This document shows, one piece after another, positions 6,347 to 14,756 of a stretch of DNA of 22,682 nucleotides. The position numbers were made by a program, and so were the translations under genes. The notes under the pieces were generated by a model that saw nothing but the letters and a program-made list of their open reading frames with translations, searched no databases and was not told where the DNA came from. The stretch comes from a virus. Every line of letters begins with the position of its first letter. Positions within the stretch are counted from its first letter, which is position 1. The stretch is taken from IMG/VR virus record IMGVR_UViG_3300006919_000498, positions 1-22,682 of that record; one strand, written 5' to 3'.

Positions 6347-8655
6347 TGATTCAAAATATTCAAGTCACAAAAAGAGATGGCGAAAAAGAAGTCTTAGATC
6401 TCGAAAAGTTTCATCGCGTAGCCGCATATGCTTGCGATGGACTGAACGGAGTGTCTGCATCAGAACTTGAAATCAAAACACATATTCAGTTCTACAACAA
6501 TATTAAAACTGTCGATGTACAGGAGATGTTGATTAAAGCAGCTGCTGATCTTATTACCGAAGAAACTCCGAACTATCAATATGTAGCAGGCCGTCTAATC
6601 AATTATGGGCTGCGCAAAGAAGTCTATGGTAAGTTTGATCCGCCTTCTTTAGTAGAACATATCATCGAGAACATTTCGTTTGGTCGTTACGATGGTGTGC
6701 TCATGAACAAATATAGTCGAGAAGACATACTATTTCTCGATACAAAGATTGATCATGATCGAGACTTTGCGCTAACTTATGCTGCGATGGAACAAATGCG
6801 CGGTAAGTATCTCGTCAAAGATCGTGTAACAGGTGAAATCTTTGAAACACCTCAGATGGCGATGATGTGTATTGCTATGACATTGTTTGCAGATTATGAA
6901 AAGAATCGAATGGACTGGGTTGTAAAGCTATACAACGCACTCAGTAATTTTGATATTAGTCTGCCTACACCAATTATGGCGGGAGTACGAACGCCTCAAC
7001 GACAGTTCTCGTCTTGCGTACTTATCGAGACTGATGACTCACTGGATTCTATCAATGCAACAGCATCCTCGATCGTTAAATATGTTTCACAAAAAGCCGG
7101 TATTGGTGTTGGAGCTGGCCGTATACGTGCTCTCGGTTCCGCTGTTCGTAACGGTGATACTTCTCATACTGGCATCATACCTTTTCTTAAGTATTTCCAA
7201 AGTGCTGTTAAATCTTGTTCTCAAGGCGGCGTCCGTGGTGGGGCGGCAACTATATATTACCCCATCTGGCACCTCGAAGTAGAAGATTTACTCGTACTCA
7301 AGAACAATAAAGGTACCGAAGAGAATCGTGTTCGTAATATGGACTACGGCGTACAATTTAATCAAGTCATGTATGAACGGCTTGTCAAAGGTGAAGACAT
7401 TACACTCTTCTCACCGCACGAATGCAAAGATATGTACGAAGCATTCTTTACTGACACCAATAAGTTTCGTGATCTATACGAAAAGTACGAGCGTAAGACT
7501 TCAATCATGAAGCGATCTGTTCCTGCTCGTGATCTTTTTGCTGCGTTTATGCAGGAAAGAAAGGATACTGGTCGTATCTATTTGATGAATGTTGATAACG
7601 CTAATGACCATGGTGCATTTAAGAAAGAGCTTGCACCTATTCGTCAGTCGAATCTCTGTTGTGAAATTAATTTGCCTACAACACCACTCAATGATCTGCA
7701 TGATGAGAATGGTGAGATTAGTCTGTGTACTCTAGCGGCTATTAATTGGGGTAATATCAAAAAACCTGCAGACTTTGCATTGCCTTGTGAATTGGCTGTT
7801 CGTGCACTTGACGCACTGCTCGACTATCAAGATTATCCTGTTAAAGCCGCGTTTGTGGGCTCTATGAATCGTCGACCTCTTGGTGTCGGCATTATTAACT
7901 TTGCACATTGGTTAGCGAAGAATGATACCAACTATCAATATCCAAACCTCGAGTTGATTCATGAGTATGCAGAAGCATGGTCGTACTATCTCATTCAAGC
8001 ATCTGCTGTACTTGCTGCTGAGAAGGGCGCATGTTTGAAGTCTGACGAAACAAAGTATCACGATGGTATATTGCCTATCGATACGTATAAGACAACAGTT
8101 GATGAGTTGGTAAAACCAGATTACAAGCTAGATTGGGACACACTTCGGGATTTATTGAAGAAAGTTGGTATTCGTAATTCTACGCTGATGGCATTGATGC
8201 CTGCTGAGACGTCTGCGCAGATTAGTAATAGTACGAATGGTATTGAACCTCCTCGCTCACTCATCTCTGTGAAGCAGTCAAAAGACGGTGTGCTGAAGCA
8301 AGTTGTACCTCAGATTGGTCGACTTAAGAATAAGTATGATTTACTTTGGGATCAAAAGTCACCTGAAGGTTATCTCAAGATTATGGCAGTATTACAGAAA
8401 TTTATCGATCAAGGTATTTCAGTGAATACTAGCTACAATCCTCTGCATTATGATGAGGAAAAGATTCCACTGTCATTAATGATGCAACACATGTTGATGT
8501 TCTATAAGTATGGTGGCAAACAGTTGTATTATAATAATACGTATGACGGAGCTGGCGAAATCACAGACGAACGTGATCCTCCAGTTGAAGAAGTCGAAGA
8601 AGGTGCAGCTTGTGATTGGAGAAATCCTGAAGATTGTGATGCTTGTAAAATCTAA
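6346..8655 (+). CDS. nrdA: Class Ia ribonucleoside-diphosphate reductase, alpha subunit
   Basis: The product has 769 residues (E. coli and T4 enzymes are about 755-760). It reduces NDPs to dNDPs with the NrdB radical subunit. Visible features are an N-terminal ATP-cone-like region (QVTKRDGEKEVLDLEKFHR), the redox cysteines C224 (FSSCVLIE) and C461 (SLCTLAAINWG), the catalytic triad N436-L-C438-C-E440, the PAETSAQISNSTNG substrate-phosphate loop, the radical-transfer tyrosines Y728-Y729 (LYYNNTYDG), and a C-terminal C764-D-A-C767 that glutaredoxin or thioredoxin would re-reduce. All essential residues appear intact. Gene order is nrdA, unknown gene, nrdB, with TAATG junctions throughout. Confidence 0.97.
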   Translation: MIQNIQVTKRDGEKEVLDLEKFHRVAAYACDGLNGVSASELEIKTHIQFYNNIKTVDVQEMLIKAAADLITEETPNYQYVAGRLINYGLRKEVYGKFDPPSLVEHIIENISFGRYDGVLMNKYSREDILFLDTKIDHDRDFALTYAAMEQMRGKYLVKDRVTGEIFETPQMAMMCIAMTLFADYEKNRMDWVVKLYNALSNFDISLPTPIMAGVRTPQRQFSSCVLIETDDSLDSINATASSIVKYVSQKAGIGVGAGRIRALGSAVRNGDTSHTGIIPFLKYFQSAVKSCSQGGVRGGAATIYYPIWHLEVEDLLVLKNNKGTEENRVRNMDYGVQFNQVMYERLVKGEDITLFSPHECKDMYEAFFTDTNKFRDLYEKYERKTSIMKRSVPARDLFAAFMQERKDTGRIYLMNVDNANDHGAFKKELAPIRQSNLCCEINLPTTPLNDLHDENGEISLCTLAAINWGNIKKPADFALPCELAVRALDALLDYQDYPVKAAFVGSMNRRPLGVGIINFAHWLAKNDTNYQYPNLELIHEYAEAWSYYLIQASAVLAAEKGACLKSDETKYHDGILPIDTYKTTVDELVKPDYKLDWDTLRDLLKKVGIRNSTLMALMPAETSAQISNSTNGIEPPRSLISVKQSKDGVLKQVVPQIGRLKNKYDLLWDQKSPEGYLKIMAVLQKFIDQGISVNTSYNPLHYDEEKIPLSLMMQHMLMFYKYGGKQLYYNNTYDGAGEITDERDPPVEEVEEGAACDWRNPEDCDACKI

Positions 8656-9431
8656 TGGCGTTCTTAGTACATAATCTACCACCAATCCCTGTCATGGTTC
8701 GTAAAGAGTATCTCTATGATCTCGAATATGGCCATGGCGAGTTTACACCTGGTGTTTGGACATCAGTCAAATCGGTGACAGGTAAAGCACTCTACTTTGA
8801 AACACTATTGACAGATTACGGTGCATTGTTTGATAAGCTACCACTTTCTGCATTTGTATGGAAGACAGATCTTGATTACGATCTACCACTCGATACATTA
8901 CAATTATGGGACTGCTTCGACTATCACATAACTGTTATCCAGAAACCACTTCTGTCGAGCTGTAAGTTTTTCGGTAAAGATAAACAGTTTCATGAAGGTG
9001 AATATTTGTTTACAATAGATAATTGCCATGCAGATAAGAACGTTCTTAACGAGAACTTTAGTGAGTTTGATCCTGAGCATAAGTCATTCAACATCATTCA
9101 ATTGCAGAATGGTCAGTTTGCCGCTCAGCCAAATAATCGAATCATATGGCGTGACTCGAGTCTGACGATTGACGAACCACTAACACCCGATTTTAAAGTC
9201 TGTACACAGAATTATCATGTAGAGACAGAACCAAAGTGGAGTGTAGGTCATACAGATGAATGGAGCTACAAGACAAAAGAAGAAGCTGAACTCGATATAG
9301 TAAAAGATGATTATATACAGTTCAAAAAGAAATACAAAGAAGCTCTGCATGATTACACGCGAGTGAGAGAAGACAACGAGAAATTTCGTCATCGTAAGAA
9401 GGTGGCAAGAAAAAGGAAATATAAAGAATAA
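8655..9431 (+). CDS. Unknown protein encoded between nrdA and nrdB
   Basis: It encodes 258 residues and is joined to both neighbours by TAATG, so it is co-translated with the reductase genes. The first two thirds look beta-rich and aromatic (MAFLVHNLPPIPVMVRKEYL, HGEFTPGVWTSVKSVTGKAL, then an FVWKTDLDYDLPLD region). The last 50 residues form a very basic, charged helix (IQFKKKYKEALHDYTRVRED, ending RKKVARKRKYKE). Four scattered cysteines form no obvious metal site. I recall homologues in the same position in other marine T4-like phages, without function. A role in reductase assembly, regulation or translation is a guess based only on position. Confidence 0.88.
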   Translation: MAFLVHNLPPIPVMVRKEYLYDLEYGHGEFTPGVWTSVKSVTGKALYFETLLTDYGALFDKLPLSAFVWKTDLDYDLPLDTLQLWDCFDYHITVIQKPLLSSCKFFGKDKQFHEGEYLFTIDNCHADKNVLNENFSEFDPEHKSFNIIQLQNGQFAAQPNNRIIWRDSSLTIDEPLTPDFKVCTQNYHVETEPKWSVGHTDEWSYKTKEEAELDIVKDDYIQFKKKYKEALHDYTRVREDNEKFRHRKKVARKRKYKE

Positions 9432-10474
9432 TGTCAGTATTTCATACAAAGAAAATTGATTTTACTACACAGCCAGCATTCTTTGGGCCTCGTGTAAATA
9501 TTGCACGATATGACAAGCAGCGCTATCGAATCTTTGAGACTCTCACCGACAAGCAACTCGGTTTCTTTTGGCGGCCTGAAGAGGTGGACGTTACTCGCGA
9601 TAGCAAAGACTTTAAGAATCTGACTCAGCACGAACAACATATCTTTACGAGCAATCTGAAACGTCAGATCTTGCTCGACTCAGTACAAGGGCGCGGTCCC
9701 GTTGAGACGTTCATGCCTTTGTGTTCGTTACCTGAACTTGAGAACTGGCTCGTAACATGGGCCTTCAGCGAGACCATTCATTCCCGATCTTATACACATA
9801 TTATTCGTAATGTGTATTCAGATCCTTCTAAAGTATTCGATGAGATGCTAGACATCAAAGAGATTGTCGACTGTGCTAAATCTATTTCGAAATACTATGA
9901 CAACCTTGCAGAGAATCCAACGAAAAGAAATCTATGGCTTGCATTGAACGCTGTCAATGCACTCGAAGGTATTCGTTTCTATGTATCATTCGCTTGTAGT
10001 TGGGCATTTGCTGAGCTAAAGAAGATGGAAGGTAATGCAAAGATCATTAAGTTTATCGCACGAGACGAGAACGTGCACATGGCATCAACACAACAACTGA
10101 TCAAACTGTTGCCTAAAGAAGATAAAGACTATGCCCAGATTGCTATAGATACAGCAGACGAGGTGAAACAAATCTTTCGTGATGTGCTCGATCAAGAAAA
10201 AGCGTGGGCCGAATATCTATTTAAAGAAGGTTCGATGATTGGTCTGAATGCAGAGCTCTTAAGTGAGTACGTGGAGTGGTTAGGTAATAAGCGTATGTAT
10301 GCTATTGGCTTGTCTAATGAGCGAGGTGGATCTGATCCTTTGCCATGGACACAGAAGTGGATCAGCGGCGCGGAAGTGCAAGTTGCACCACAAGAAACAG
10401 AAATTACATCTTATATTGTAGGTGGTATCAAGAAAGATGTTGATGATGACACATTTAAGGACTTTTCGTTTTGA
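9431..10474 (+). CDS. nrdB: Class Ia ribonucleoside-diphosphate reductase, beta (radical) subunit
   Basis: The product has 347 residues, somewhat shorter than the E. coli (375) and T4 (about 388) proteins. It carries the diiron-tyrosyl radical centre used by NrdA. The ligand set is visible: D83 (LLDSVQGRG), E114 and H117 with radical tyrosine Y121 in SETIHSRSYTHIIRN, E179 (LEGIRFYVSFACSWAF), and E213 and H216 in FIARDENVH. The Tyr is present, so this is the classic tyrosyl-radical type. The C-terminus (DDDTFKDFSF) is acidic and aromatic, as expected for docking to NrdA. Its stop overlaps the TTG start of the next gene. Confidence 0.97.
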   Translation: MSVFHTKKIDFTTQPAFFGPRVNIARYDKQRYRIFETLTDKQLGFFWRPEEVDVTRDSKDFKNLTQHEQHIFTSNLKRQILLDSVQGRGPVETFMPLCSLPELENWLVTWAFSETIHSRSYTHIIRNVYSDPSKVFDEMLDIKEIVDCAKSISKYYDNLAENPTKRNLWLALNAVNALEGIRFYVSFACSWAFAELKKMEGNAKIIKFIARDENVHMASTQQLIKLLPKEDKDYAQIAIDTADEVKQIFRDVLDQEKAWAEYLFKEGSMIGLNAELLSEYVEWLGNKRMYAIGLSNERGGSDPLPWTQKWISGAEVQVAPQETEITSYIVGGIKKDVDDDTFKDFSF

Positions 10475-11112
10475 AAGATATAGAAATAAAAATAATCAAT
10501 GAAGCTTTAGAGATCGTAAAGCCAGAAAAAATATTGTATATTGGGGATGCTGGCATTCGTGACTATCGCGAAATTCAATTTATATTAGACAAAAGGGGTA
10601 TAAATGAGACCCCCGAAAATACTAAGCATCTGTTCAGTTTGTTAGGCTACGATAAAGTTGATATTTTTAATGAAAATGAAATAGATAATTTACCTGCTGA
10701 AACATATGATTTAGTAATCAATGCTTTCGCATCTTCTACATATTTCGATCAAGTTAAATTTTTTGGATCTCTTATTGTAAGAACCCATGTGGGAGGTTAT
10801 CAGTGTCATATTGTTCCATTTATGACTACTATGGATAATGAATTTTTCTCTTATTCACCTTCATTTTTCCCTTATTTAGGTAGTTTTAATAATCTGACAA
10901 TTGAAAAATCTTGGCTAGGAAATTATTTCTTAACGAAATTCTATGAATTTGACATAGAACGAGAATTTCAGGGCATCAACTATGAACGAACATTGGGTAT
11001 AAATTTTCTTCAAAACGATAATTGGACTTCACACATTGCGCTTGGCGTAATATTAAAACGTCATGAAAAAGAAGCTTCAAAAGGATCAGAAGATGTACAA
11101 AAAGACGATTAA
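10471..11112 (+). CDS. Unknown protein with Rossmann-like N-terminus (possible degenerate methyltransferase fold)
   Basis: It encodes 213 residues. The start codon is TTG, overlapping the nrdB TGA, with AAGGA at 10457-10461 nine bases upstream. A strand-Gly pattern at residues 18-28 (PEKILYIGDAG) and a later hydrophobic strand (YDLVINAFASSTYF, about 79-92) resemble a class I methyltransferase or nucleotide-binding sheet, but no clear SAM-binding GxGxG is present. The second half is rich in Phe, Tyr and Ser. The gene is visibly more A/T-rich than nrdA and nrdB, which may mean later acquisition. The function cannot be assigned. Confidence 0.75.
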   Translation: MKDIEIKIINEALEIVKPEKILYIGDAGIRDYREIQFILDKRGINETPENTKHLFSLLGYDKVDIFNENEIDNLPAETYDLVINAFASSTYFDQVKFFGSLIVRTHVGGYQCHIVPFMTTMDNEFFSYSPSFFPYLGSFNNLTIEKSWLGNYFLTKFYEFDIEREFQGINYERTLGINFLQNDNWTSHIALGVILKRHEKEASKGSEDVQKDD

Positions 11113-11263
11113 TTGTAAATCGTGCGAAGTAAAGTGCGACGTCATTATACGTCAATCAAACTTTGATGATGAAGAAATGCCAATCGAATTTTGTCCAATC
11201 TGCAGTGCTTCTCTTGAAGACCAACAATTTGAATATGATGATGACATGGAGTTAGAGTGGTGA
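11093..11263 (+). CDS. Small zinc-ribbon-like protein
   Basis: This gene encodes 56 residues. The chosen ATG has AAGGA (11081-11085) seven bases upstream; an earlier in-frame ATG at 11063 would add ten Lys-rich residues and lengthen the overlap with the previous gene to 50 bases. Cysteines C8, C11 and C15 (NCKSCEVKC) pair with C34 and C37 (FCPIC), giving a CxxC...CxxC zinc-ribbon pattern. The C-terminus is acidic (QQFEYDDDMELEW). Short zinc-ribbon proteins of this type sit near dCMP deaminase in other marine phages. Binding nucleic acid or a protein partner is possible; no activity is known. Confidence 0.8.
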   Translation: MYKKTINCKSCEVKCDVIIRQSNFDDEEMPIEFCPICSASLEDQQFEYDDDMELEW

Positions 11264-11718
11264 GGGACTGTATTAGTTCAGCTTGGGATAAAAAGTTTTT
11301 AGCATTAGCACAACATATCTCTACATGGTCAAAAGACCCATCGAAAAAGATTGGCGCTGTAGCTGTTGGACCTAATCGTAATATTCTCGCAACGGGATAT
11401 AATGGATTCCCAAAAGGAATACAAGATACCGAAGAACGACTTAATGATCGCGAGACAAAGTATGAGCTTGTGGTACACGCTGAAATGAATTGTATATATA
11501 ATGCTGTAGAGAATGGTGTTTCACTCAAAGGTGCACATCTCTATGTTTATGGATTACCTATCTGCCATGAGTGTGCAAAAGGCGTAGTACAAGTTGGTAT
11601 AGGTAGAGTAATCGTTGAAGATGCATTATGCGCCGAACAAAGGTGGTCAGATAGTTTTGCCAAATCAAAAAGAATCTTCTACGAAGGTAATGTCGTCGTT
11701 AACTACTGCAAGTTATGA
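11257..11718 (+). CDS. Deoxycytidylate (dCMP) deaminase
   Basis: The product has 153 residues. It converts dCMP to dUMP, the precursor of dTMP, and so works with NrdAB to balance pyrimidines. The zinc-dependent cytidine deaminase motifs are present: H74-A-E76 (VVHAEMNCIYNA) with the catalytic Glu, and P101-I-C103-H-E-C106 (the PCxxC-like second motif). The KDPSKKIGAVAV and TGYNGFPKG segments are typical of the dCMP branch. The start is GTG at 11257, or GTG at 11260 overlapping the upstream TGA; GGAG at 11248-11251 would serve either. No thymidylate synthase is visible in this window. Confidence 0.92.
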   Translation: MVRDCISSAWDKKFLALAQHISTWSKDPSKKIGAVAVGPNRNILATGYNGFPKGIQDTEERLNDRETKYELVVHAEMNCIYNAVENGVSLKGAHLYVYGLPICHECAKGVVQVGIGRVIVEDALCAEQRWSDSFAKSKRIFYEGNVVVNYCKL

Positions 11719-12136
11719 AAATCCCTGGATACATCTATTAGAAGGTTGGGCGCTTGAGTCCGAGCATGTACAAAACTTCTATGGTATGGTATATTTGTTA
11801 ATTAATAAGGAAACTAAACGCAAGTATATCGGTAAGAAGTTTTTCTGGAGTAAGAAGACACTACCTCCTCTCAAAGGCAAGAAGAGAAAGAGAAAATCAT
11901 TAGTCGAATCAGACTGGAAAAGTTACTACGGATCAAATCAAGAACTAAAAGAAGAACTAGCTAATGGTGCAGAGTTCGAACGTTATGTTGTTCAGCTGTG
12001 CGAAACAAAAACAGAGTGTGCATACTGGGAAATGGATTATCAAATTCGCTGTGAAGCACTACTTACTGAAGAATACTATAACCAATTTATTGGTGGGAAG
12101 ATAAACGGAAAATGGTTGAAGAAAAAAGAATCATAG
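11690..12136 (+). CDS. GIY-YIG-like putative endonuclease
   Basis: It encodes 148 residues from ATG 11690. A longer form from 11615 would overlap the deaminase by 104 bases, so the shorter start is preferred, although its ribosome site (GAAGG) is unusually close. Residues 32-52 (GMVYLLINKETKRKYIGKKF) have the GIY...YIG strand pattern, with the first motif altered to MVY. Then come a conserved WSKKTLPPLKGKKRKRK stretch, ESDWKSYYGSN, and AYWEMDYQ with E114 as the likely metal-binding Glu. The same family is widespread in marine T4-like phages as a putative endonuclease. It lacks an extra DNA-binding domain and sits inside an operon, so homing-endonuclease behaviour is uncertain. Confidence 0.82.
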   Translation: MSSLTTASYENPWIHLLEGWALESEHVQNFYGMVYLLINKETKRKYIGKKFFWSKKTLPPLKGKKRKRKSLVESDWKSYYGSNQELKEELANGAEFERYVVQLCETKTECAYWEMDYQIRCEALLTEEYYNQFIGGKINGKWLKKKES

Positions 12137-12351
12137 TTTATACGCAGGCTGGATGTCCTCCGTGTGAAATGCTAAAGATGTACATCGAACAAAAAGATGT
12201 AAAATGCGAGGTGATTGAAGTAGAAACTGATATACCACGAGAAACTTTAGTAAAGATACATCCGGAAATCGCTGATATGGGATTTCCGTTTTCAACAATC
12301 AATCATCGAATGATTGGTGATCTCATGTTATATTTGGAGAGTGGTTTATAA
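12112..12351 (+). CDS. Glutaredoxin / thioredoxin-like protein
   Basis: This gene encodes 79 residues and overlaps the previous gene by 25 bases. The N-terminal strand (KRIIVYTQAG) leads directly into the active site C15-P-P-C18. The later GFPFSTINHRMIGDLMLYLE segment corresponds to the cis-Pro and final helix of the fold. T4 NrdC is a comparably small protein. Its context with nrdA, nrdB and dCMP deaminase makes it the probable reductant for the NrdA C-terminal cysteines. The CPPC sequence differs from the usual glutaredoxin CPYC, so it may be closer to a redoxin of thioredoxin-like potential; this cannot be told from sequence. Confidence 0.9.
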   Translation: MVEEKRIIVYTQAGCPPCEMLKMYIEQKDVKCEVIEVETDIPRETLVKIHPEIADMGFPFSTINHRMIGDLMLYLESGL

Positions 12352-12527
12352 TGTTAGATGTTTATAGAATTAAAAAGACCCGCGAAATCGTTTATCCATT
12401 AGGTAAAGCTGATAATAATCATACATTAGTTTTGTTTCGTAATAAAAGAAAATCTAATAAGGGTAACTGGGGAAATATTCGTTCGGTACGTGATGAGAAT
12501 ATCATAAAGGATAGAGAAAATGGCTGA
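12351..12527 (+). CDS. Small basic protein, unknown
   Basis: This is a 58-residue gene joined to the glutaredoxin gene by TAATG and overlapping the glycosyltransferase start by 8 bases (ATGGCTGA), which is good evidence that it is translated. The sequence starts MLDVYRIKKTREIVYPLGKA and is beta-strand-like and basic (LVLFRNKRKSNKGNWGNIRS), with no cysteine, membrane segment or recognised motif. The function is unknown. It fills the only space between the two flanking genes. Confidence 0.7.
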   Translation: MLDVYRIKKTREIVYPLGKADNNHTLVLFRNKRKSNKGNWGNIRSVRDENIIKDRENG

Positions 12528-13521
12528 GGTCATTAACGGTGAGTTCAAAAGAAACGAGACCAACGAGAAGTCAATGGGTGGTACTGAAGTATTGACTATG
12601 AAATTGGCCGAAAGGCTAGATAAAGATGTACTCGATGGTGTACAGATCGTATCATCTCGTGTAAGAGAATTGCACGACGATGTAATACGTATTTTTTGGG
12701 CGCATGACTTACCAGGTGATCCCGAATCAGAATTTTTAGGTACTCAATACGGCAAAGATAAGTTTCATCGATTTGTGTTTGTATCTAATTGGCAGATGCA
12801 GGGTTATATCGACCGCTATAATATTCCGCCATCAAAGTGTGTAGTCTTGAGAAATTTTATCGATCCTATCGACGATTATGAAAAAGACGAAGATCAAATT
12901 AAATTGATTTATCACACTACTCCTCACCGAGGATTAAATATTCTTGCTCCAGTGTTTAATATGTTGTGTCAAAAGTATGACAATATTACACTTGATGTCT
13001 ATTCATCTTTTGCATTATACGGTTGGGATGTTCGCGATCAAGATTACAAGCAAGTATTCGAAACACTAGAGAGTAATCCTAAAGTTACAAATCATGGTAC
13101 ACAATCAAACGATGTCGTAAGAGAAGCATTACAGAAATCACACATCTTTGCTTATCCTACCACATGGAAAGAAACGTCATGTTTGAGCTTAATCGAAGCA
13201 ATGTCAGCAAAAAATATCTGTGTGCATTCAAATTACGGTGGAATTTTTGAGACGGCTTCGCATTGGACAAATATGTATCAATACAATGAAGATTTACAGA
13301 ATCATGCAAGTGCATTCTACAATATGCTTGATTTAACAATCGAAAATTATAATGATATGAAACACAATGCTGTGCCGACTAAAGTATATGCCGACACTTT
13401 TTATAGTTGGAAAAATAGAAAATCAGAGTGGGAGGCTCTCATCGCTTCGTTAAAATATGGTATAGTTGATAAATCTTTACCAAAAGACGAAGGACCGATG
13501 TTTAACTATAAAACTACATAA
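12520..13521 (+). CDS. GT4-type glycosyltransferase
   Basis: It encodes 333 residues and has a GT-B-fold pattern. The N-terminal SMGGTEVLTMKLAERL holds the Gly-rich acceptor-side loop. RIFWAHDLPGDPES and the RFVFVSNWQMQGY helix follow, then LIYHTTPHRGLN (start of the second Rossmann domain) and WKETSCLSLIEAMSA, which has the E218-x7-E226 nucleotide-sugar motif of retaining GT4 enzymes. The N-terminus is short for the family: only about 20 residues precede the GGTE loop, and the usual first strand is missing. The acceptor (DNA base, virion protein or host glycan) cannot be determined. AAAGGATAG upstream of the ATG could serve as a ribosome site. Confidence 0.87.
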   Translation: MAEVINGEFKRNETNEKSMGGTEVLTMKLAERLDKDVLDGVQIVSSRVRELHDDVIRIFWAHDLPGDPESEFLGTQYGKDKFHRFVFVSNWQMQGYIDRYNIPPSKCVVLRNFIDPIDDYEKDEDQIKLIYHTTPHRGLNILAPVFNMLCQKYDNITLDVYSSFALYGWDVRDQDYKQVFETLESNPKVTNHGTQSNDVVREALQKSHIFAYPTTWKETSCLSLIEAMSAKNICVHSNYGGIFETASHWTNMYQYNEDLQNHASAFYNMLDLTIENYNDMKHNAVPTKVYADTFYSWKNRKSEWEALIASLKYGIVDKSLPKDEGPMFNYKTT

Positions 13522-13529
13522 ATAGTTTT

Positions 13530-13850
13530 ATGAGCAATGTAATAGAGTTCCCATTAGATCGCCGCTTTGAACAAATGGCGATTGAAGATGGATTCAATAT
13601 CTACGATAAAGTAGAAGTCGCTGAATTAGATACGGATCAATACCTATCTGAAATACTCAGTAGTATGTTTAATAATGACTACAGAGTAGATAATGAAGAT
13701 TACGTGTATGATATTTCTTTCTTATACGAGACTCTCAAATCATTTGTCTATAAGATGAATGATTGTCATCATCCTATTCAACACTTTGCAAAGAATTTAT
13801 ACTGGGATGCCGTGCACCCAAACACTACTCAATTGGAATTCGATTTTTAG
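13530..13850 (+). CDS. Acidic conserved phage protein, unknown
   Basis: It encodes 106 residues and starts eight bases after the glycosyltransferase stop. It opens with SNVIEFPLDRRF, a pattern I recall from short marine phage proteins, and is strongly acidic through the middle (LDTDQYLSEILSSMFNNDYR and DNEDYVYDISFLYETL). The C-terminus TTQLEFDF resembles a short hydrophobic peptide motif of the kind that binds a sliding clamp, but this is not proven. There is no export signal or metal site. It is the last gene before the 13852-13880 promoter. The function is unknown. Confidence 0.78.
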   Translation: MSNVIEFPLDRRFEQMAIEDGFNIYDKVEVAELDTDQYLSEILSSMFNNDYRVDNEDYVYDISFLYETLKSFVYKMNDCHHPIQHFAKNLYWDAVHPNTTQLEFDF

Positions 13851-13851
13851 G

Positions 13852-13880
13852 TTTACAAAGCCACTTTTATTTGGTAGAAT
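13852..13880 (+). promoter_or_regulatory. Sigma70-like promoter for RNase H
   Basis: TTTACA (13852-13857), a 17-base spacer and TAGAAT (13875-13880) stand 27 bases before the GTG start of the next gene, in one of the few intergenic gaps in the window. A GGAG ribosome site follows at 13897-13900. Confidence 0.65.
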
Positions 13881-13907
13881 ATACTAGTAAATAAGTGGAG
13901 TTTAACA

Positions 13908-14756
13908 GTGATTATATTAGATTACAACCAAGTAGCCCTCGCCAATCTAATGGTCAGCGGCCCTAAAAATGTCAATGCGAACGAAGATCTACTACGTCAC
14001 ATGATCCTCAATTCTATTCGCATGAATAAAGTCAAGTTTGAGAAAGAGTTCGGCGAGTTAGTCATCGCATGCGACGCTACGTCTAACTGGCGCAAACAGT
14101 TCTTCCCCTATTATAAGGCGAATCGCAAGAAGAATAGACAAGATTCTGGTCTCGACTGGAACGAAATCTTTCGTATTCTCAATGCAGTACGCGATGAACT
14201 TGCAGAATTCTTTCCCTATCCCACCGTCCGAGTTGAGCATGCCGAAGCCGATGATGTCATTGCGACCCTTTGTCATGAACACGGACGCCAACTCGGCGGT
14301 GACCCTATCCTCATCTTGTCAGGCGACAAAGACTTCCAACAACTACAGCGTTACTCAAATGTTTCGCAGTATGATCCTACTCGTAAGAAGTGGATTAAGT
14401 GTAATAATCCTGAAGATTTCTTGCAAGAACACATTCTTAAAGGTGATACAGGTGATGGTATTCCAAATGTGCTCAGTTCTGATGATACATTTGTAGCAAA
14501 TGCACGACAGAAGCCATTACGATCGAAAAAAATGGAAGAACTGAAGATGCTACATTTTTGGGATTGGGCTGAAGATGTGAACAAAAATTATCAGCGTAAT
14601 CGTATGCTTATTGATCTAAATGCTGTACCTGATAGAATACGCACAGCAACAAAGAAAGCAGTAGAAGAACAAGAAGGTAAAGGACGAGATAAACTCTTCA
14701 ATTACTTTATCAAATACAAACTCAAAAACCTAACCGAATGCATATCTGAATTTTAA
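13908..14756 (+). CDS. RNase H / 5'-3' flap exonuclease, T4 Rnh type
   Basis: The product has 282 residues (T4 RNase H has 305). It removes RNA primers and flaps during lagging-strand replication. Acidic metal ligands of the FEN/PIN-like fold are visible: D5 (IILDYNQ), D56 (VIACDATSNWRKQFFP), E113/D115/D116 (EHAEADDVIA), D140 and D142 (LSGDKDFQQL), and D180/D183 in GDTGDGIPN, which begins the helix-hairpin region. The KANRKKNR stretch is the usual basic arch segment. The start is GTG, supported by GGAG seven bases upstream. It pairs functionally with the gp61-like primase encoded upstream. Confidence 0.92.
   Translation: MIILDYNQVALANLMVSGPKNVNANEDLLRHMILNSIRMNKVKFEKEFGELVIACDATSNWRKQFFPYYKANRKKNRQDSGLDWNEIFRILNAVRDELAEFFPYPTVRVEHAEADDVIATLCHEHGRQLGGDPILILSGDKDFQQLQRYSNVSQYDPTRKKWIKCNNPEDFLQEHILKGDTGDGIPNVLSSDDTFVANARQKPLRSKKMEELKMLHFWDWAEDVNKNYQRNRMLIDLNAVPDRIRTATKKAVEEQEGKGRDKLFNYFIKYKLKNLTECISEF

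Noticed and set aside
11145-11528. Minus-strand frame of 127 codons opposite the zinc-ribbon and deaminase genes
   Set aside because: The plus strand there encodes a deaminase with intact catalytic motifs. The minus frame has no recognisable domain or start signal.
13517-13524. CATAAATA, 7 of 8 match to the late promoter octamer, before the gene at 13530
   Set aside because: It overlaps the glycosyltransferase stop codon and would place the transcript start on the ATG itself.
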